Positions 17,699 to 29,397 are shown, numbered from the stretch's first letter. The stretch: DNA of 64,000 bases from Asaia astilbis JCM 15831 (GCF_000613845.1 NZ_BAJT01000001.1:1-64000); one strand, 5' to 3'. A program made the numbers and translations. The notes: generated by a model not told the origin, from the sequence alone.

Positions 17699-18721
17699 AT
17701 GAGCAAAATTCCTGTCACGATTATCACCGGCTTCCTTGGCGCCGGGAAAACGACCCTGCTGCGTCATCTGATCGAGAACTCGAACGGGCGCCGCATTGCG
17801 ATCGTCGTCAATGAATTCGGATCGCTCGGGATCGATGGCGCAACCCTGCGCGGGTGCAGCATCCCGAACTGCCCTGAAGAAGATATCGTCGAACTCACCA
17901 ATGGGTGTCTCTGCTGCACGGTGGCCGATGATTTCATCCCGACCATGGAGGCGCTGCTCGACCGGCCCCAGCCGCCCGAGCATATCGTGATCGAGACGTC
18001 GGGCCTTGCTTTGCCCAAGCCCTTGCTCAAGGCGTTTGGCTGGCCGAGTGTTCGCACGCGCATGACCGTCGATGGCGTCATTACCGTTGTTGACGGTCCG
18101 GCTGTCGCCGATGGCCGCTTTGCCGATGATCCTGACGCCGTGGCGAAGCAGCGTGAAGAGGATGAATCGCTCGATCACGACAACCCGCTGGAGGAGGTCT
18201 ATGAGGACCAGCTCGATTCCGCCGATCTGGTCGTGCTGAACAAGAGCGATCTTCTGGACGAGGCAGCCCTTGCTCAGGTTGAGGAAGCGCTGTCGGCGCG
18301 CGCGCGACGCGTGCGCGTGATCCGCGCCCGTGAGGGGAAAGTCGATCCGGCTGTGTTGCTCGGTCTTTCTGCAGCTGCCGAGGACGATCTGGCAGGACGG
18401 CCGTCTCACCATGACGGTGCTGATGAGCATGAGCATGATGACTTCACGAGCTTTGTGCTGACCTTGCCCGAGCAGGAGAGTGTTGACGTCTTCATCTCGC
18501 GGCTGGGTCGTGTGGCGGTCGCCCATGACGTGCTGCGGATGAAGGGCTACGTGCCGGTTGCAGGTAAATCTCTGCGCCTTGGGGTGCAGGCCGTTGGCAG
18601 TCGTATCCGTCACGCTTTCGAGGCAGGTGATGATGCACCGAAGGGCGAGGGCAGGCTGGTGGTGATCGGGCTGCATGGGCTCGATCCGGCCGCAGTGCAG
18701 CGTAGCTTCGACGAAGGCTGA
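17699..18721 (+). CDS. cobW: CobW, G3E-family GTPase of cobalamin biosynthesis
   Basis: A 340-residue COG0523/G3E GTPase thought to deliver cobalt to the cobaltochelatase. Visible motifs are the P-loop GFLGAGKTT (residues 11-19), the metal-binding GCLCC at 69-73, the switch ETSGLALPKP, the guanine-specificity NKSD and a His-rich stretch (HHDGADEHEHDD) before the C-terminal CobW domain. It ends three bases before the cobN start codon, consistent with CobW feeding metal to CobN. Confidence 0.93.
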   Translation: MSKIPVTIITGFLGAGKTTLLRHLIENSNGRRIAIVVNEFGSLGIDGATLRGCSIPNCPEEDIVELTNGCLCCTVADDFIPTMEALLDRPQPPEHIVIETSGLALPKPLLKAFGWPSVRTRMTVDGVITVVDGPAVADGRFADDPDAVAKQREEDESLDHDNPLEEVYEDQLDSADLVVLNKSDLLDEAALAQVEEALSARARRVRVIRAREGKVDPAVLLGLSAAAEDDLAGRPSHHDGADEHEHDDFTSFVLTLPEQESVDVFISRLGRVAVAHDVLRMKGYVPVAGKSLRLGVQAVGSRIRHAFEAGDDAPKGEGRLVVIGLHGLDPAAVQRSFDEG

Positions 18722-18724
18722 GTC

Positions 18725-21700
18725 ATGCATCTTCTCTTTCGGGAATCGCATGATCTGGATGGGCAGGCCATGGCTGAGGATCTCGGCCATGATCCAGCCG
18801 ATCTTGTTCTTCTGTCTTTTTCCGAAAGCGATCTGCTGGGGCTGAGTGACGTGCATGGCGCGCAGGATCCGGGCCTGCGTGTCGCGACGCTCTCGCGGCT
18901 ACGGCATCCGATGTCGGTCGATCTGTATCTCGATCAGACCATCGCCCATGCGCGCTGTGTGGTGGTTCGCCTTTTAGGGGGCACAGAATACTGGCGATAT
19001 GGCGTCGATGAGCTGCGTGCCCTCTGCCGGGCGCGTGACATCCCGCTGGCCTTCATCACGGGCGAGGCCACGCCCAACCCGGCCCTGAAAGCGCTTTCCA
19101 CGGTTGGCGACGCCCGTTGGGAGCGTCTCGATAGTTTGTTTCGTGAGGGAGGCGCCCGCAATCTCCGCTGTGCGCTCACGCTTATGACGGCGCTCGCCGG
19201 CATGGGGGAAGACGACGGCGCCGAACCGGAGGCGCTGCCGCCGGCAGGCGTGTATCGCCGTCTTGGATCAGATCGCGCGCGTCGTGTGCTGCTGGTCTTC
19301 TATCGGGCTCATCTGCTCGCTGCCGATCTCGGCGGCATCGATGCGCTGGCGGATGCTCTCGACACGGCTGGACTGGGCGTGGATCTGCTCTATGTGGCGT
19401 CTTTGCGCGCACCGAGCGTCATTCCTTTTCTGGATCGCTGGATGGTGGAGGAGCCGCCAGAGATCGTGCTGAACGCGACGTTCTTCGCCGCACGCGGCGA
19501 TGACGGGGCGCCTTCCGTGCTTGAAGCGGCACAGGTGCCGGTGGTGCAGATCCTCCAACCGAGCGCGACACTGGCCGGGTGGGAGAAATCGGGCAGAGGG
19601 CTGTCTCAATCCGATCTCGCCATGCAATGCGTGTTGCCTGAGCTCGATGGTCGGCTGACAGGCACGCCCATCTCGTTTCGCGACGAAGCCGCGCCCGGTT
19701 TGCCCGCAAGGCGTGTGGCGTATGCCCCGGGTATCGCCTTGCTGGTGCAGCAGGTTCGGGGCTGGCTGGCTCTGGCAGGACAAAGCCCGGCAGAGAGACG
19801 TCTTGCCTGGTGCTCTCCGACTATCCCGGCGCCGAAGGTCAGGCTGCTCACGCAGTCGGCCTCGATGGCTTTGCCAGCGTCGCGGCCATCACGTCTTTGC
19901 TGTACGAGGCAGGCTATGCGATCGCTCCTGTCGATGCTGCCTCACTCCCGGATGCCCTGTGTCGGGCGCCGATGCAGTCCGTTCTTGACGTAGAGTCATA
20001 TCGAACCCTGTTCGAGACACTGCCGGAGCTTTCCGCCAGAAGGTGATTGCGGCATGGGGCGCGCCAGACCGCCCCGTGCAGGCGAGGTTTGTCGATCAGG
20101 GCTCACTTGTCATTGCGTTGCAGCCGGGGCGTGGCAAGGCCAGCGAGCGCAAGGCGCAGTATCACGATCCTGACGTGCCGCCTTGTCACGATTATATTGG
20201 TTTCTATCTCTGGTTGCGTTCCACACGGGCCCTTTCCGCGATGATCCATCTAGGGACACATGGCACGCTGGAATGGCTGCCGGGCAAATCTGTGGCCCTT
20301 TCTGACAGTTGCGCCCCGCCGGTTCTGCTGGGCGGTGTGCCGGTCATCTATCCTTTCATTGTCAATAATCCGGGGGAGGCTGCTGCTGCCAAGAGGCGGC
20401 TCGGTGCTGTGATGATCGGTCATATGACGCCGCCTGTTCAGCGTGCCGGGCTCGATACTGCCATGGCCGAACTCGAGCGGCTGATCGATGAATATGCCGA
20501 AGCTGATGGGCTCGATCGTCGACGTGGCACCTTGCTGCGCCGCCAGATCCTCGATCGTGCGGCCGATCTCGGGGTTCTGGCAGAAAGCGGCGTGGCAGAA
20601 AACGGCTCAGTGGGGGGCGACACCGATGACGCTGAGGTTCTGGCACGTCTCGACGCCTATTTATGCGATGTGAAAGACCTGCAGATCCGGGACGGACTGC
20701 ATGTGTTCGGCAGCCCTCCACCAAAGCATGGCGCGTTGGTAGAGATGCTCGCGGAAACAGGCGCTTTGTCGAAAGAGGCGGTGACCGCGCGTCTCGATGC
20801 CTGTCCCGAGGCAGAAAGACGGGCTTTGCTCGCAGCACTGGAGGGACGTTTCGTTCCCCCGGGGCCAGCAGGAGCGCCGACGCGCGGGCGTCTGGATGTC
20901 CTGCCGACAGGGCGCAATCTCACCACCATCGATCCGCGTATGCTGCCAAGCCGTGCAGCCTTAATCCTGGCCCATAAGACGGCGGCGTTGCTGCTGGCGC
21001 GTCATATCCAGGAAGAAGGAGAGCCCCTGCGCTATCTTGTGCTCGATCTCTGGGGCAGTGCGACACTGCGCACGGGGGGCGAGGATATGGCGTTGGCCTT
21101 CCTGCTCATGGGGGTACAGCCGCTCTGGGATGCGACAAGTGGGCGGATTTCAGGGTTCGAGATTGTGCCGTTGAGTGCTCTGGACCGGCCAAGAGTCGAT
21201 GTCACCTTACGCATTTCGGGCCTTTTTCGCGATGCGTTTCCGGGGTTGATCGATCTGTTCGATCAGGCGGCACGCGCTGTCGCGGCGCGCGAGGAATCGG
21301 GGGAATGGAATCCGCTCGCGCTCGATCCGGACACGTCGCGTATTTTCGGTGCGGCACCGGGGAGCTACGGGACAGGAATCGAGCAGAGTCTGACCGAGGG
21401 AAGCTGGCAGGAGCGTGACGATCTGGGGCGGCTCTACCTTGAAGGGTCCCAATGGAGCTATGGCGGTGGCGGTGAAGCGGTCTCCGATATTGAGGGTCTC
21501 CGCCGTCGTCTGGGACAGGCGGATATCGTGCTTCATATTCAGGATCATGCTGAAACCGATCTGCTCGACGGTGCCGATACCGCAGCCCATGAGGGGGGGC
21601 TCGCGGCGGCAGCGGCCCTTGCGGGTAATGCGCCAAAAATGATGCATGGCGATACCAGTCAGCCGGATGCGCCCAAACTGCGTGATGTCGCGCAGGAAGT

Positions 21701-22016
21701 CGCGCGTATCACCCGGGGGCGGCTGGCCAATCCGCGCTGGATTGCGGGCATGATGCGCCATGGCTATCGCGGTGCGGCAGAAATGGCGCGGGGGGTGATG
21801 GCGCTTGAGGCTTACGCGGCGACCTTGCCGACACGCTTCGACCGTCAGTTCGATCTGGCCTTTGCCGCCCTGCTTGAGAATGACGAATGCCTGGCCTTTT
21901 TCGAGGAACATAATCCTGAAGCTTTGTCAGACATGAAGCGACGCTTTGCCTCCCTGCGTGATCACGGGCTCTGGCAGCCCCGTCGGAACAGTGTGGCGCA
22001 GGTATTGGCCTCATGA
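18725..22016 (+). CDS. cobN: Cobaltochelatase subunit CobN, two frameshifts
   Basis: The large ATP-dependent cobaltochelatase subunit, which inserts Co2+ into hydrogenobyrinate a,c-diamide together with CobS and CobT (not in the window). Three consecutive pieces lie in frames stepping by -1 each time. Piece one ends sensibly at AERRLA near 19805, piece two carries LSDYPGAEGQAAHAVGLD to ELSARR near 20040, and piece three opens VIAAWGAPDRP. Adding one base at each junction gives 1097 residues, normal for the family. The CobN signature IHLGTHGTLEWLPGK and the C-terminal NPRWIAGMMRHGYRGAAEM are intact. Both breaks are best explained as one-base deletions in the sequence. Confidence 0.9.
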
Positions 22017-22041
22017 AACCAGAGCAGAAAGGGCACTATCG

Positions 22042-23358
22042 ATGAGTCGTGTCCTGATGGTGGCGGCACCCCGCTCGGGATCGGGCAAGACGACGGTGAC
22101 GCTGGCGCTATTGAGCGCTTTCCGGCGGCGCGGCTTGTCGGTCCGGGCGCTGAAGACAGGCCCGGATTATATCGACCCGGCCTTTCATCAGGAGGCGACG
22201 GGCCTTCCCTGCGCCAATCTCGATAGCTGGGCCATGCAGGGCGAAGCTTTGGACAGCCGCCTTGCCCGTGCGGGTGAGGGCGTCGATCTGGTGATCGTGG
22301 AATCTTCCATGGGGCTGTTCGACGGACTGGCTTTGCCGGATGGGCAGCGTGGTGCGGCGTCCGATATCGCTGCGCGTTTTGGCATGCCCGTTTTGATGGT
22401 GCTCGACGCCAGTGGACAGGGGCAGAGCGTTGGCGCCGTCGCGCAGGGACTGGCCGAATGGGATGAGGCGGTCAGCGTCGGTGGGGTCATTCTGAACAAT
22501 ATTGCGTCTGACCGTCACGAGAAGCTCTGCCGCGCCGCATTGAGGCAGAACCTGCTTGGCGTCTTCCGACGTGACCGGGCGATCCTGCTCCCCGAGCGCC
22601 ATCTGGGGCTGGTTCAGGCGCGCGAGCGGGGCGATCTGGCGGATTTCTTCGGGTCTCTTGCTGACAAGGCCGAAGCTGAGCTCGATCTCGATGCGATTTT
22701 TGCCCTGTCACGCCCGATCTCGCAGGGGGCTATAAAGGGGGGCTGTCTCATGCCGCCGCCGGGCCAGCGTATCGCTCTGGCCGATGATGCGGCATTTTCC
22801 TTCCTCTATGCCCATCTGGCTGAAGAGTGGCGTGAGGCCGGGGCGGAAATCCTGCCTTTTTCGCCTTTGGCAGATGAGGCGCCCGATGATCGCGCGGAGT
22901 GCTGCTGGTTGCCGGGTGGTTATCCCGAATTGCATGCGGCCCGGCTTGCCGCCGCTTTGCATTTCAAAGCTGGTATGCACCATTTTGCTACGACGCGGGC
23001 GGTGCATGGGGAGTGTGGCGGCTTCATGGTTCTCGGAGCCGGGCTCGAAGAGGCGAATGGCGCGCGTTACGAGATGCTCGGCCTGCTGTCTCACGAAACG
23101 TCTTTCGCTAAACGCAAGATGGCCCTGGGCTATCGACAGGCCTGCCTGTTGCAGGACTCCCTGCTCGGGCCGAAAGGGACGATCTTCCGTGGGCATGAAT
23201 TCCATTACGCCCGGGTGACCGAGGCTGGGCATGATGCCGCTTTCGCCCGTTTGCAGGATGGTGAAGGTCAGGATCTGGGTGTGGCGGGTGCCAGAGAGGG
23301 ACAGTGTCAGGCAGTTTTTTTCATGTGCTCGCCCGCCGGCAATGAAACCCGTCGCTAA
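22042..23358 (+). CDS. cobB: Cobyrinate/hydrogenobyrinate a,c-diamide synthase CobB
   Basis: A 438-residue ATP- and glutamine-dependent amidase that amidates side chains a and c of the corrin ring. The N-terminal MVAAPRSGSGKTTVTLALL is the P-loop of the dethiobiotin-synthetase-like domain. The C-terminal GATase domain shows WLPGGYPELHA and the nucleophile cysteine in HGECGGFMVLG. The ATG at 22042 follows cobN by 25 bases and begins at the P-loop strand; a longer in-frame version from 21946 would overlap cobN. The stop overlaps the next gene's start (TAATG). Confidence 0.93.
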   Translation: MSRVLMVAAPRSGSGKTTVTLALLSAFRRRGLSVRALKTGPDYIDPAFHQEATGLPCANLDSWAMQGEALDSRLARAGEGVDLVIVESSMGLFDGLALPDGQRGAASDIAARFGMPVLMVLDASGQGQSVGAVAQGLAEWDEAVSVGGVILNNIASDRHEKLCRAALRQNLLGVFRRDRAILLPERHLGLVQARERGDLADFFGSLADKAEAELDLDAIFALSRPISQGAIKGGCLMPPPGQRIALADDAAFSFLYAHLAEEWREAGAEILPFSPLADEAPDDRAECCWLPGGYPELHAARLAAALHFKAGMHHFATTRAVHGECGGFMVLGAGLEEANGARYEMLGLLSHETSFAKRKMALGYRQACLLQDSLLGPKGTIFRGHEFHYARVTEAGHDAAFARLQDGEGQDLGVAGAREGQCQAVFFMCSPAGNETRR

Positions 23359-23921
23359 TGACATCTGACTTCTCGATCCTTCTGGCCCGTCATCCTCCTG
23401 TTCTGGGGGGCGACGGGCTTTGCTATGGGCGCAAGGAGATGCCCCTCGCGCCGGGCTGGGAGTCCTTCGTCTCGCGCTGGGCGGGGGAGGGACGCATTTA
23501 CGCGTCTCCATCGTCACGGTGCCGTATGGCCGCTGAAAGAATGGGGGGGAGTGAGGGCGTCCAGACGGATGAGCGGCTTCTGGAAATGGATTTCGGCAGC
23601 TGGGAGGGCCAGAAATGGTCGGATATTCCCCGACATGCGCTGGATGACTGGGCTGAGGAGCTGTTCGATTATCGACCGGGAGGCGGTGAGGCCGTCGGGG
23701 AGCTTGTCCGGCGTGTGACCGCGTTCTGGGAGCATGTTTTTCAACAGGGTGAGTCCTGCCGTGTCGTCACTCATGGCGGCCCGCTGCGTGTTCTTCAGGC
23801 TTTGGCTGACAATCGACCGTTCCGGGCTGAAGACCCCGCACCGCCTCAGGGCACGGCAACTCTGTTGCATTTTTCCAACAAGAAAAGGTCCTTTGTTGCG
23901 CCGGAGATCGGCCTCCGTTGA
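23358..23921 (+). CDS. CobC-like histidine phosphatase (probable alpha-ribazole phosphatase)
   Basis: A 187-residue histidine phosphatase. The catalytic motif appears as LLARHPPVLG (RHP instead of RHG), followed by GLCYGRKEMPL. A second active-site histidine is in VVTHGGPLRVL, and EMDFGSWEGQKWSDI is a family signature. In this position the likely substrate is alpha-ribazole 5'-phosphate in the lower-ligand branch of B12 synthesis. The start overlaps the cobB stop by one base. The RHP variant is common in this subgroup as far as I recall. Confidence 0.8.
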   Translation: MTSDFSILLARHPPVLGGDGLCYGRKEMPLAPGWESFVSRWAGEGRIYASPSSRCRMAAERMGGSEGVQTDERLLEMDFGSWEGQKWSDIPRHALDDWAEELFDYRPGGGEAVGELVRRVTAFWEHVFQQGESCRVVTHGGPLRVLQALADNRPFRAEDPAPPQGTATLLHFSNKKRSFVAPEIGLR

Positions 23922-23979
23922 CAATGTGCAACAGAGTAATGAGGAGTGAGGCGTTCCTGAATCGTTTGTAAGGTTTGTC

Positions 23980-26513
23980 ATGCTGTTACGCTCCCGGTCT
24001 CTCCTGCCATCAGTTGCGCGTAGGGGGCTTCTCTCGCTCGTTGCCACGACGTGTCTGATGTCCTGCGGGGCGGAGGCTCTGGCGCAGACAGCATCAGGTG
24101 AGGTGTCTACGACCCAGAAGAAGGCCCCTATTGCCACGAAAACGACCCGGCCTGTCGCCAAAAACAATGCGCTTCGTACGAGGCAGACCGCACCGGTCAG
24201 CACAGGCGATGTCGAGGGCGGGAACGAAGCGATTATCGTGACCGGCACACGCGAGATCGGCAAGAAGGCGCGTGACGCTATCGCGCCTCTCGATGTCATC
24301 TCGCACAAGCAGATTGCGGCGACCGGTCAGGGCACGCTGCGCGACGCCCTGGCGCTGCTTTTGCCGTCGCTCACGACGCCGACAGCCGGTTTCGATGCCG
24401 GTGCCATGACCGATACGATCAGCCTTCGCGGTCTCAACCCCAATGAGACGCTTGTGCTGGTCGATGGCAAGCGCCGTCACAACACGGCCAATATCTATTC
24501 GAATCCCGGGCCGCAGCAGGGCTCGACGGCTTCTGACATCGACATGATCCCGATGTCGGCCATCGATCATGTGGAAGTGCTGCGTGATGGCGCCTCGGCT
24601 CAGTACGGTTCCGATGCCGTTGCTGGTGTCGTCAATATCATTCTGAAGAAGCAGGCGCGTGGGCTGCACGTCCAGAGCATCACCGGGATCACGTCAGAAG
24701 GCGATGGCTTTCAGCAGGGTGTCTATCTCGATGGCGGCGCAAGCCTCGGCTCGCGCGGGTTTGTGCATATCAGCGGCGATTATGTGCATCAGGACCATAC
24801 CTATCGTAGCGCTGCCGATAACCGCAGCAACACGTATCAGAACAACATTCTGAGCCAGCCACAGCAGACCCGTGAGAGCATTGCGGTCAATGCAGGTTAT
24901 GATCTGACGGATACGATTCAGCTTTATGCCTTGGGCACCTACGCTCATCGTTACGCCGAATCCTATCAGAATTACCGTCTGGCCTCGTCTCTCAATGCTT
25001 ATCCCGGATACAAGGCGATCTATCCGTGGGGTTATTCCCCGGTCGAGACGCTCAGTGAGGATGATTTTGAGCTGAAAGCCGGGATCAAGGGCGATTTCCG
25101 GGGCTGGCACTGGGATGTGTCGAGTGTCTATGGCCGCGATTATGACGATATCGGTCTGATCAACTCGGTCAATCTGTCGATCAACAAGGCGACAGGCCGG
25201 ACGCCGACATCATTCGATGTGCAGGGGTTCAACAACCAGCAGTGGACGAATGACTTCGATTTCAGCCGCAAGTTCCAGTTCAGTGGCTGGCCGCATAGTG
25301 TGAACTTTGCAGGTGGCGCGTCTTATCGGTACGAGGGTTATTCCGTCGGCACCGGATCGCCTGATTCGCTCTATGGCAATGGTTCGGACGCGCTTGCGGG
25401 CACCAATCCCGGCAATGCAGGCAATTATTCACGCGATGTCGTGGCGGGTTATCTCGATATCTCGACCTATCTGGCCAAGGGGCTTCAGCTCGATCTGGCC
25501 GGTCGCTACGAGCATTACACCGATGTGGGGGATACCCAGAACGGCAAGGTCTCGCTGCGCTACGACATCACCAAGCGGATTGCACTCCGCGGCACGATCA
25601 GCAATGGATTCCATGCGCCGACGTTGGCGCAGAAATACTACTCCGCGCTCAACATCTCGCCGACGGCAGCGCGTGGCCTGATCGGTGCGGGCTCGCCCGG
25701 CGCACTGGCCAACGGATCTTCCGGCCTCAAGCAGAGCGTTCGACCAATGCTGAAGGCGGGTTCATCGTCGAGCCGATCCGCAATCTGCATGTCACGACCG
25801 ATATCTATCAGATCAACATGCGTGACCGGATCATGCCGGGCGGCAACATCTCCGGTGCGACGGCGATCAACGCCATGAGGCTCAATGGTTTTGCGCTGCC
25901 CGATAACATCAGCACCTGGAACCAGAGTGCGATTACGGCCAACTGGTTCGGCAATGTTGCCAGCACCCGTACTCAGGGGCTGGATGTCACCGTCACCTAT
26001 CTGACGAAGCTTGGCGCGTTCGGTCGGATCGACTGGGATGCGGCGATCAACCTCAACCGCACCCGCCTGTCGCATCAGGCAAACAACAGGCTGACCGGGG
26101 CGCCTTTGCTCAACGCGGCGTCGGTTGCTTACCTGACGACGGCCTATCCGCGGAGCAAGATCATCTTCGGCGGTAACTGGACGCATGCAAAATGGACTGT
26201 CGGCCTGCATGAAATCCGCTGGGGCCAGACGACCAATCAGCTGACCTACTATGCGCCCGGCCCCAACCAGTTCAGCACCACGAAATTTCTGGAATATCAG
26301 AACAAGCCTAAATGGACGACCAATCTGGACGTCAGCTATCGCTTCACGCCTCGCTGGAGCGCGACACTCGGCGGGAACAATATTTTTGCGGCCTTCCCGA
26401 CCCGTGTGCCTGAGGGGAATCGCTATCTCGGTGCCCCGCAATATTACATGAGCACATCGCAGCTCGGTATTAACGGCGGCTACTACTATCTGCGCGTCAA
26501 CTACGACCTCTGA
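23980..26513 (+). CDS. TonB-dependent outer-membrane receptor, frameshift near 25732
   Basis: An outer-membrane TonB-dependent receptor of 844 residues after repair. It has a signal peptide (about residues 1-36, ending LAQTA), a low-complexity linker, the TonB-box-like EAIIVTGTR, a plug domain (SLRGLNPNETLVLVDGKRRH, VEVLRDGASAQYGSDAVAGVVNIILKK) and a beta-barrel ending in an aromatic-containing strand (YYYLRVNYDL). The frame breaks at about 25732, and one added base restores GGFIVEPIRNLHVTTDIYQI. It starts 58 bases after the cob cluster on the same strand. It may therefore import a corrinoid or cobalt chelate, but the sequence is not BtuB-like and the ligand is unknown. Confidence 0.85.
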
Positions 26514-26716
26514 ACGAGGATTAACGACGTTTCTTTTATCGGCGCTGTCATCTGAGTGTTGAGCAATCATTTGTCATAATTGCTTGACATCAGATTTAAC
26601 GGTGTTTTTTCCGCTTTCGAGAGGTTTTGTTTATGAATGCGGGAGAAAAATACGACCGACAGGGTCCAAAAAACTTGTCGGTTTCCTTACAACACCGTCA
26701 TCCGATAACAGGGAGC

Positions 26717-28201
26717 ATGAGCCAGACATTGTCTTCATCCGTCTTGCGCCTCTTTTCCGTTTGCCTTGCCGTGCCATCTCTCGCCGCGAGCGCCTTCGCA
26801 CAGGAGGCAGTCTTGCCGCCTGTCACAACGGCTGAACATGGGGCGGTGGATGCAGGAGAGCTCCCCTCGGTTCAGCTTCAGACACCTCTATCGGAGCTGC
26901 ATAAAGACACGACGGTAGCCCCTCTGCCCAAACCTGAGGCACTCTTCGTCGATCCTTTTGGGGTCAATTCCTGGTTGCGCGAGCATGGTATTGCCGTGCT
27001 GCTCGACAACACCAACGAAATGGCGGGCATGATCAATGCCCCGACCAAGGGTCTTGGACTGCGTCAGGGTGCGAGCAACACCGGCCAGTACTCGATGGAA
27101 AACGACATCGATTGGGAACGTCTGGCGGGATGGACCGGGTTTTCAACCCATGATGTCATGGTCGGTCGTTACGGTATTCCGGTCAGCCGCATGTTTGGCG
27201 ATAACCTGAACCCCAGTCAGGAAATCTATGGCAGCGGTGGTAACGTGGTCGTCCATCTGGTCTTTGCCTATGGTGAAGAGACCTTGTTCGATGACCGGCT
27301 GAATATTGCGGCAGGACGCATGTCCTTCCTGTCCGACTTCTCGGCCAACCCGCTCTACTGTAACTTCATGAATAACGCGTTCTGCGGTAATCCGAAGGCG
27401 TCGAGCGACAACACAGCTCATGCGTCCTATCCGGATTCGAACTGGGCCGCGCGTTTTCGCGTGAGACCGACAGACAATACGATCTTCCAGTTTGGTGTGT
27501 ATTTTACCCAGACACAGGCCATTTACGGCAACGCGCAGATGCGCACGGGCTTCAAGTTCAACGGTGCCACGATCGATGGCGAAGCCATGCCGATCGAGTT
27601 CATCTGGGAACCGCGTTTCGGACATGATCATTCGCTGCCGGGCCATTACAAGGCCGGGTTTGTCTATGATACGGCCGATCACAAAGACAAATACTATGAT
27701 GGCAATGGCAATCCGTTCGCTCTGAGCGGTCTCGCGGCCCGTAACGTTCATGGGGCCTGGGCTGCCTGGGGATTGGCGGACCAGATGGTCTATCATCATC
27801 CCGGTCAGGCGCCTGATGCTGGCGTCACGCTTATCGGTGCGGCATATTTCAACAAGGCGCAGACGGCGACCCGTGCCGATCAGCTTTCCTTCGGTGTGCT
27901 GGATCGCGGGTTCTGGAAGTCACGTCCGCTCGACGGCGTTGGCGTCAATTTCTCATGGACGCATGTCTCTGACGATCTGACACGGACGCAGCGTCTCTAT
28001 GCAATGCAGGGTATGCCGATCCCTGACGGATCTCTTTTCCCCCAGACCAGTGCCTATGTGGTTGAAGCGACCTACCAGATTCATCTGATGCGGGGCGTCA
28101 CCTTCGCGCCGGATTTCCAGTATTATTTCAATCCAGGCGGTCAGACGCAGCTGAAGAACCAGGCACTCCTGGGCTTCAAAAGCCACATCGAAGTCTTCTA
28201 A
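26717..28201 (+). CDS. OprB-family carbohydrate-selective porin
   Basis: A 494-residue outer-membrane porin of the OprB family, probably admitting glucose or other sugars. It has a signal peptide (SVCLAVPSLAASAFAQEA) and family segments such as WLREHGIAVLLDNTNEM, RMSFLSDF, LYCNFMNNAFCGNP and a C-terminal beta-strand ending in phenylalanine. The ATG at 26717 places the signal peptide at the N-terminus; in-frame ATGs at 26627 and 26633 add a charged leader that would spoil it. Acetic acid bacteria typically carry several such porins because they oxidise sugars in the periplasm. Confidence 0.9.
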   Translation: MSQTLSSSVLRLFSVCLAVPSLAASAFAQEAVLPPVTTAEHGAVDAGELPSVQLQTPLSELHKDTTVAPLPKPEALFVDPFGVNSWLREHGIAVLLDNTNEMAGMINAPTKGLGLRQGASNTGQYSMENDIDWERLAGWTGFSTHDVMVGRYGIPVSRMFGDNLNPSQEIYGSGGNVVVHLVFAYGEETLFDDRLNIAAGRMSFLSDFSANPLYCNFMNNAFCGNPKASSDNTAHASYPDSNWAARFRVRPTDNTIFQFGVYFTQTQAIYGNAQMRTGFKFNGATIDGEAMPIEFIWEPRFGHDHSLPGHYKAGFVYDTADHKDKYYDGNGNPFALSGLAARNVHGAWAAWGLADQMVYHHPGQAPDAGVTLIGAAYFNKAQTATRADQLSFGVLDRGFWKSRPLDGVGVNFSWTHVSDDLTRTQRLYAMQGMPIPDGSLFPQTSAYVVEATYQIHLMRGVTFAPDFQYYFNPGGQTQLKNQALLGFKSHIEVF

Positions 28202-28209
28202 GGGGAACG

Positions 28210-28225
28210 ACCGGGCGTGCCCGGT
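28210..28225. terminator. Short hairpin between convergent oprB and LLM genes
   Basis: ACCGGGC and GCCCGGT pair around a tiny loop directly after the oprB stop and just past the end of the repaired LLM gene on the other strand. There is no T-run, so function is tentative. Confidence 0.4.
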
Positions 28226-28232
28226 TGTAAGC

Positions 28233-29335
28233 TTAACCCTCTTGAAGCACAGCGCCTCTTTTCGTTTGAGAGCCCTGCCTCAGGTCACGATCGAGCTGAG
28301 GGAGGGGAGTTGTGAACGCCGGGAAAGCCCGCCAGACGTCAGGAGGCCGCGTGAAGTGCTTTCCAGGCTTCTCTGGCCAGAGAGACTGCATGGAGACGGG
28401 CAGCGGCTCGTAGATCGGCGCGCTGATCATGAGCTCATTCGGTGCGTGCTTGTGCAGGAATCCGCGCATACCCTCGGCGATCTCCTCCTGAGTGCCGATC
28501 AGGGAGACACCCTGCAGGGTATCGAATTGATCGCTGACCTCGTGCGACCAGGCTGGTCTTCCGGTGCGACAGGCGGAAGGAGACGCCCAGGGCGACCGTG
28601 ACGCAAAGCTGCGATGAAAAGACGCCGTGAGGTGGCCAGAAATTCAGCCTCTCCATGCGTGTCGGCAGCAATCACATTGACGGCCAGCATGACATAGGGC
28701 GCCTTGAGCCGTTCGGACGGCCTGAAACTTGAGCGATACAGATCGATGGCCTGCTCCATCATCTGGGGCGCGAAATGGGAGGCAAAGGCGAAGGGCAGAC
28801 CGAGCGCTGCGGCAAGCTGAGCGGAGAAAAGCGAGGAGCCGAGCAGCCAGACAGGAATGTCCGATCCTGCGCCCGGCACGGCAGTCACCCCATTTGAGGC
28901 CCCTGTCGGCAAGAAATAATCCATCAGTTCCAGAACGTCTCCGGGAAACTGCTCTGCTGTATCGCCATGGCGGCGCAGGGCACGCAGGGTGCGCTGATCC
29001 GAGCCCGGAGCCCGGCCCAGGCCAAGATCGATGCGATCGGGAAAAAGCGCGTTCAGCGTGCCGAATTGCTCGGCGATGATCAGTGGCGCGTGATTGGGGA
29101 GCATGATGCCCCCGGCGCCGATCCGAATTGAGGTTGTCGCCGCAGCGAGATGCCCCAGAACGACACTGGTTGCCGCAGAGGCGATGCCCGGCATCGCGTG
29201 ATGCTCGGCCACCCAGTAGCGATGATAACCGAGTTGCTCGGCATGGATGGCCTGAGCGCGCGACTCAAGCAGGGCGTCCCTGACAGTGCCGCCTTCGCGG
29301 ATGAAGGAGAGATCGAGAATGGAAAGCGGTATCAT
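28233..29335 (-). CDS. LLM-class flavin-dependent oxidoreductase, frameshift near 28552
   Basis: A luciferase-like (F420/FMN) monooxygenase family protein. The N-terminal [52 protein letters not shown] and [19 protein letters not shown] are typical. As written the frame ends at 28499. One added base at about 28552 restores [19 protein letters not shown] followed by the usual C-terminal [25 protein letters not shown] and extends the protein to 367 residues. The last 60 or so residues go beyond the family norm. The substrate is unknown. Convergent with oprB. Confidence 0.83.
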
Positions 29336-29397
29336 TCGCCCGATATGGGGAGAGCGTCATCCCCGTGAAAGGGGCGCCTCTCCCTTCGTCAGAGCGC

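Noticed and set aside
17588..18856. Long open frame of 422 codons on the minus strand
   Set aside because: It lies exactly antisense to cobW, has no family signature or ribosome site, and is explained by the codon bias of the GC-rich gene opposite.
22708..23517. Minus-strand frame of 269 codons opposite cobB
   Set aside because: Antisense to a conserved gene; no start context.
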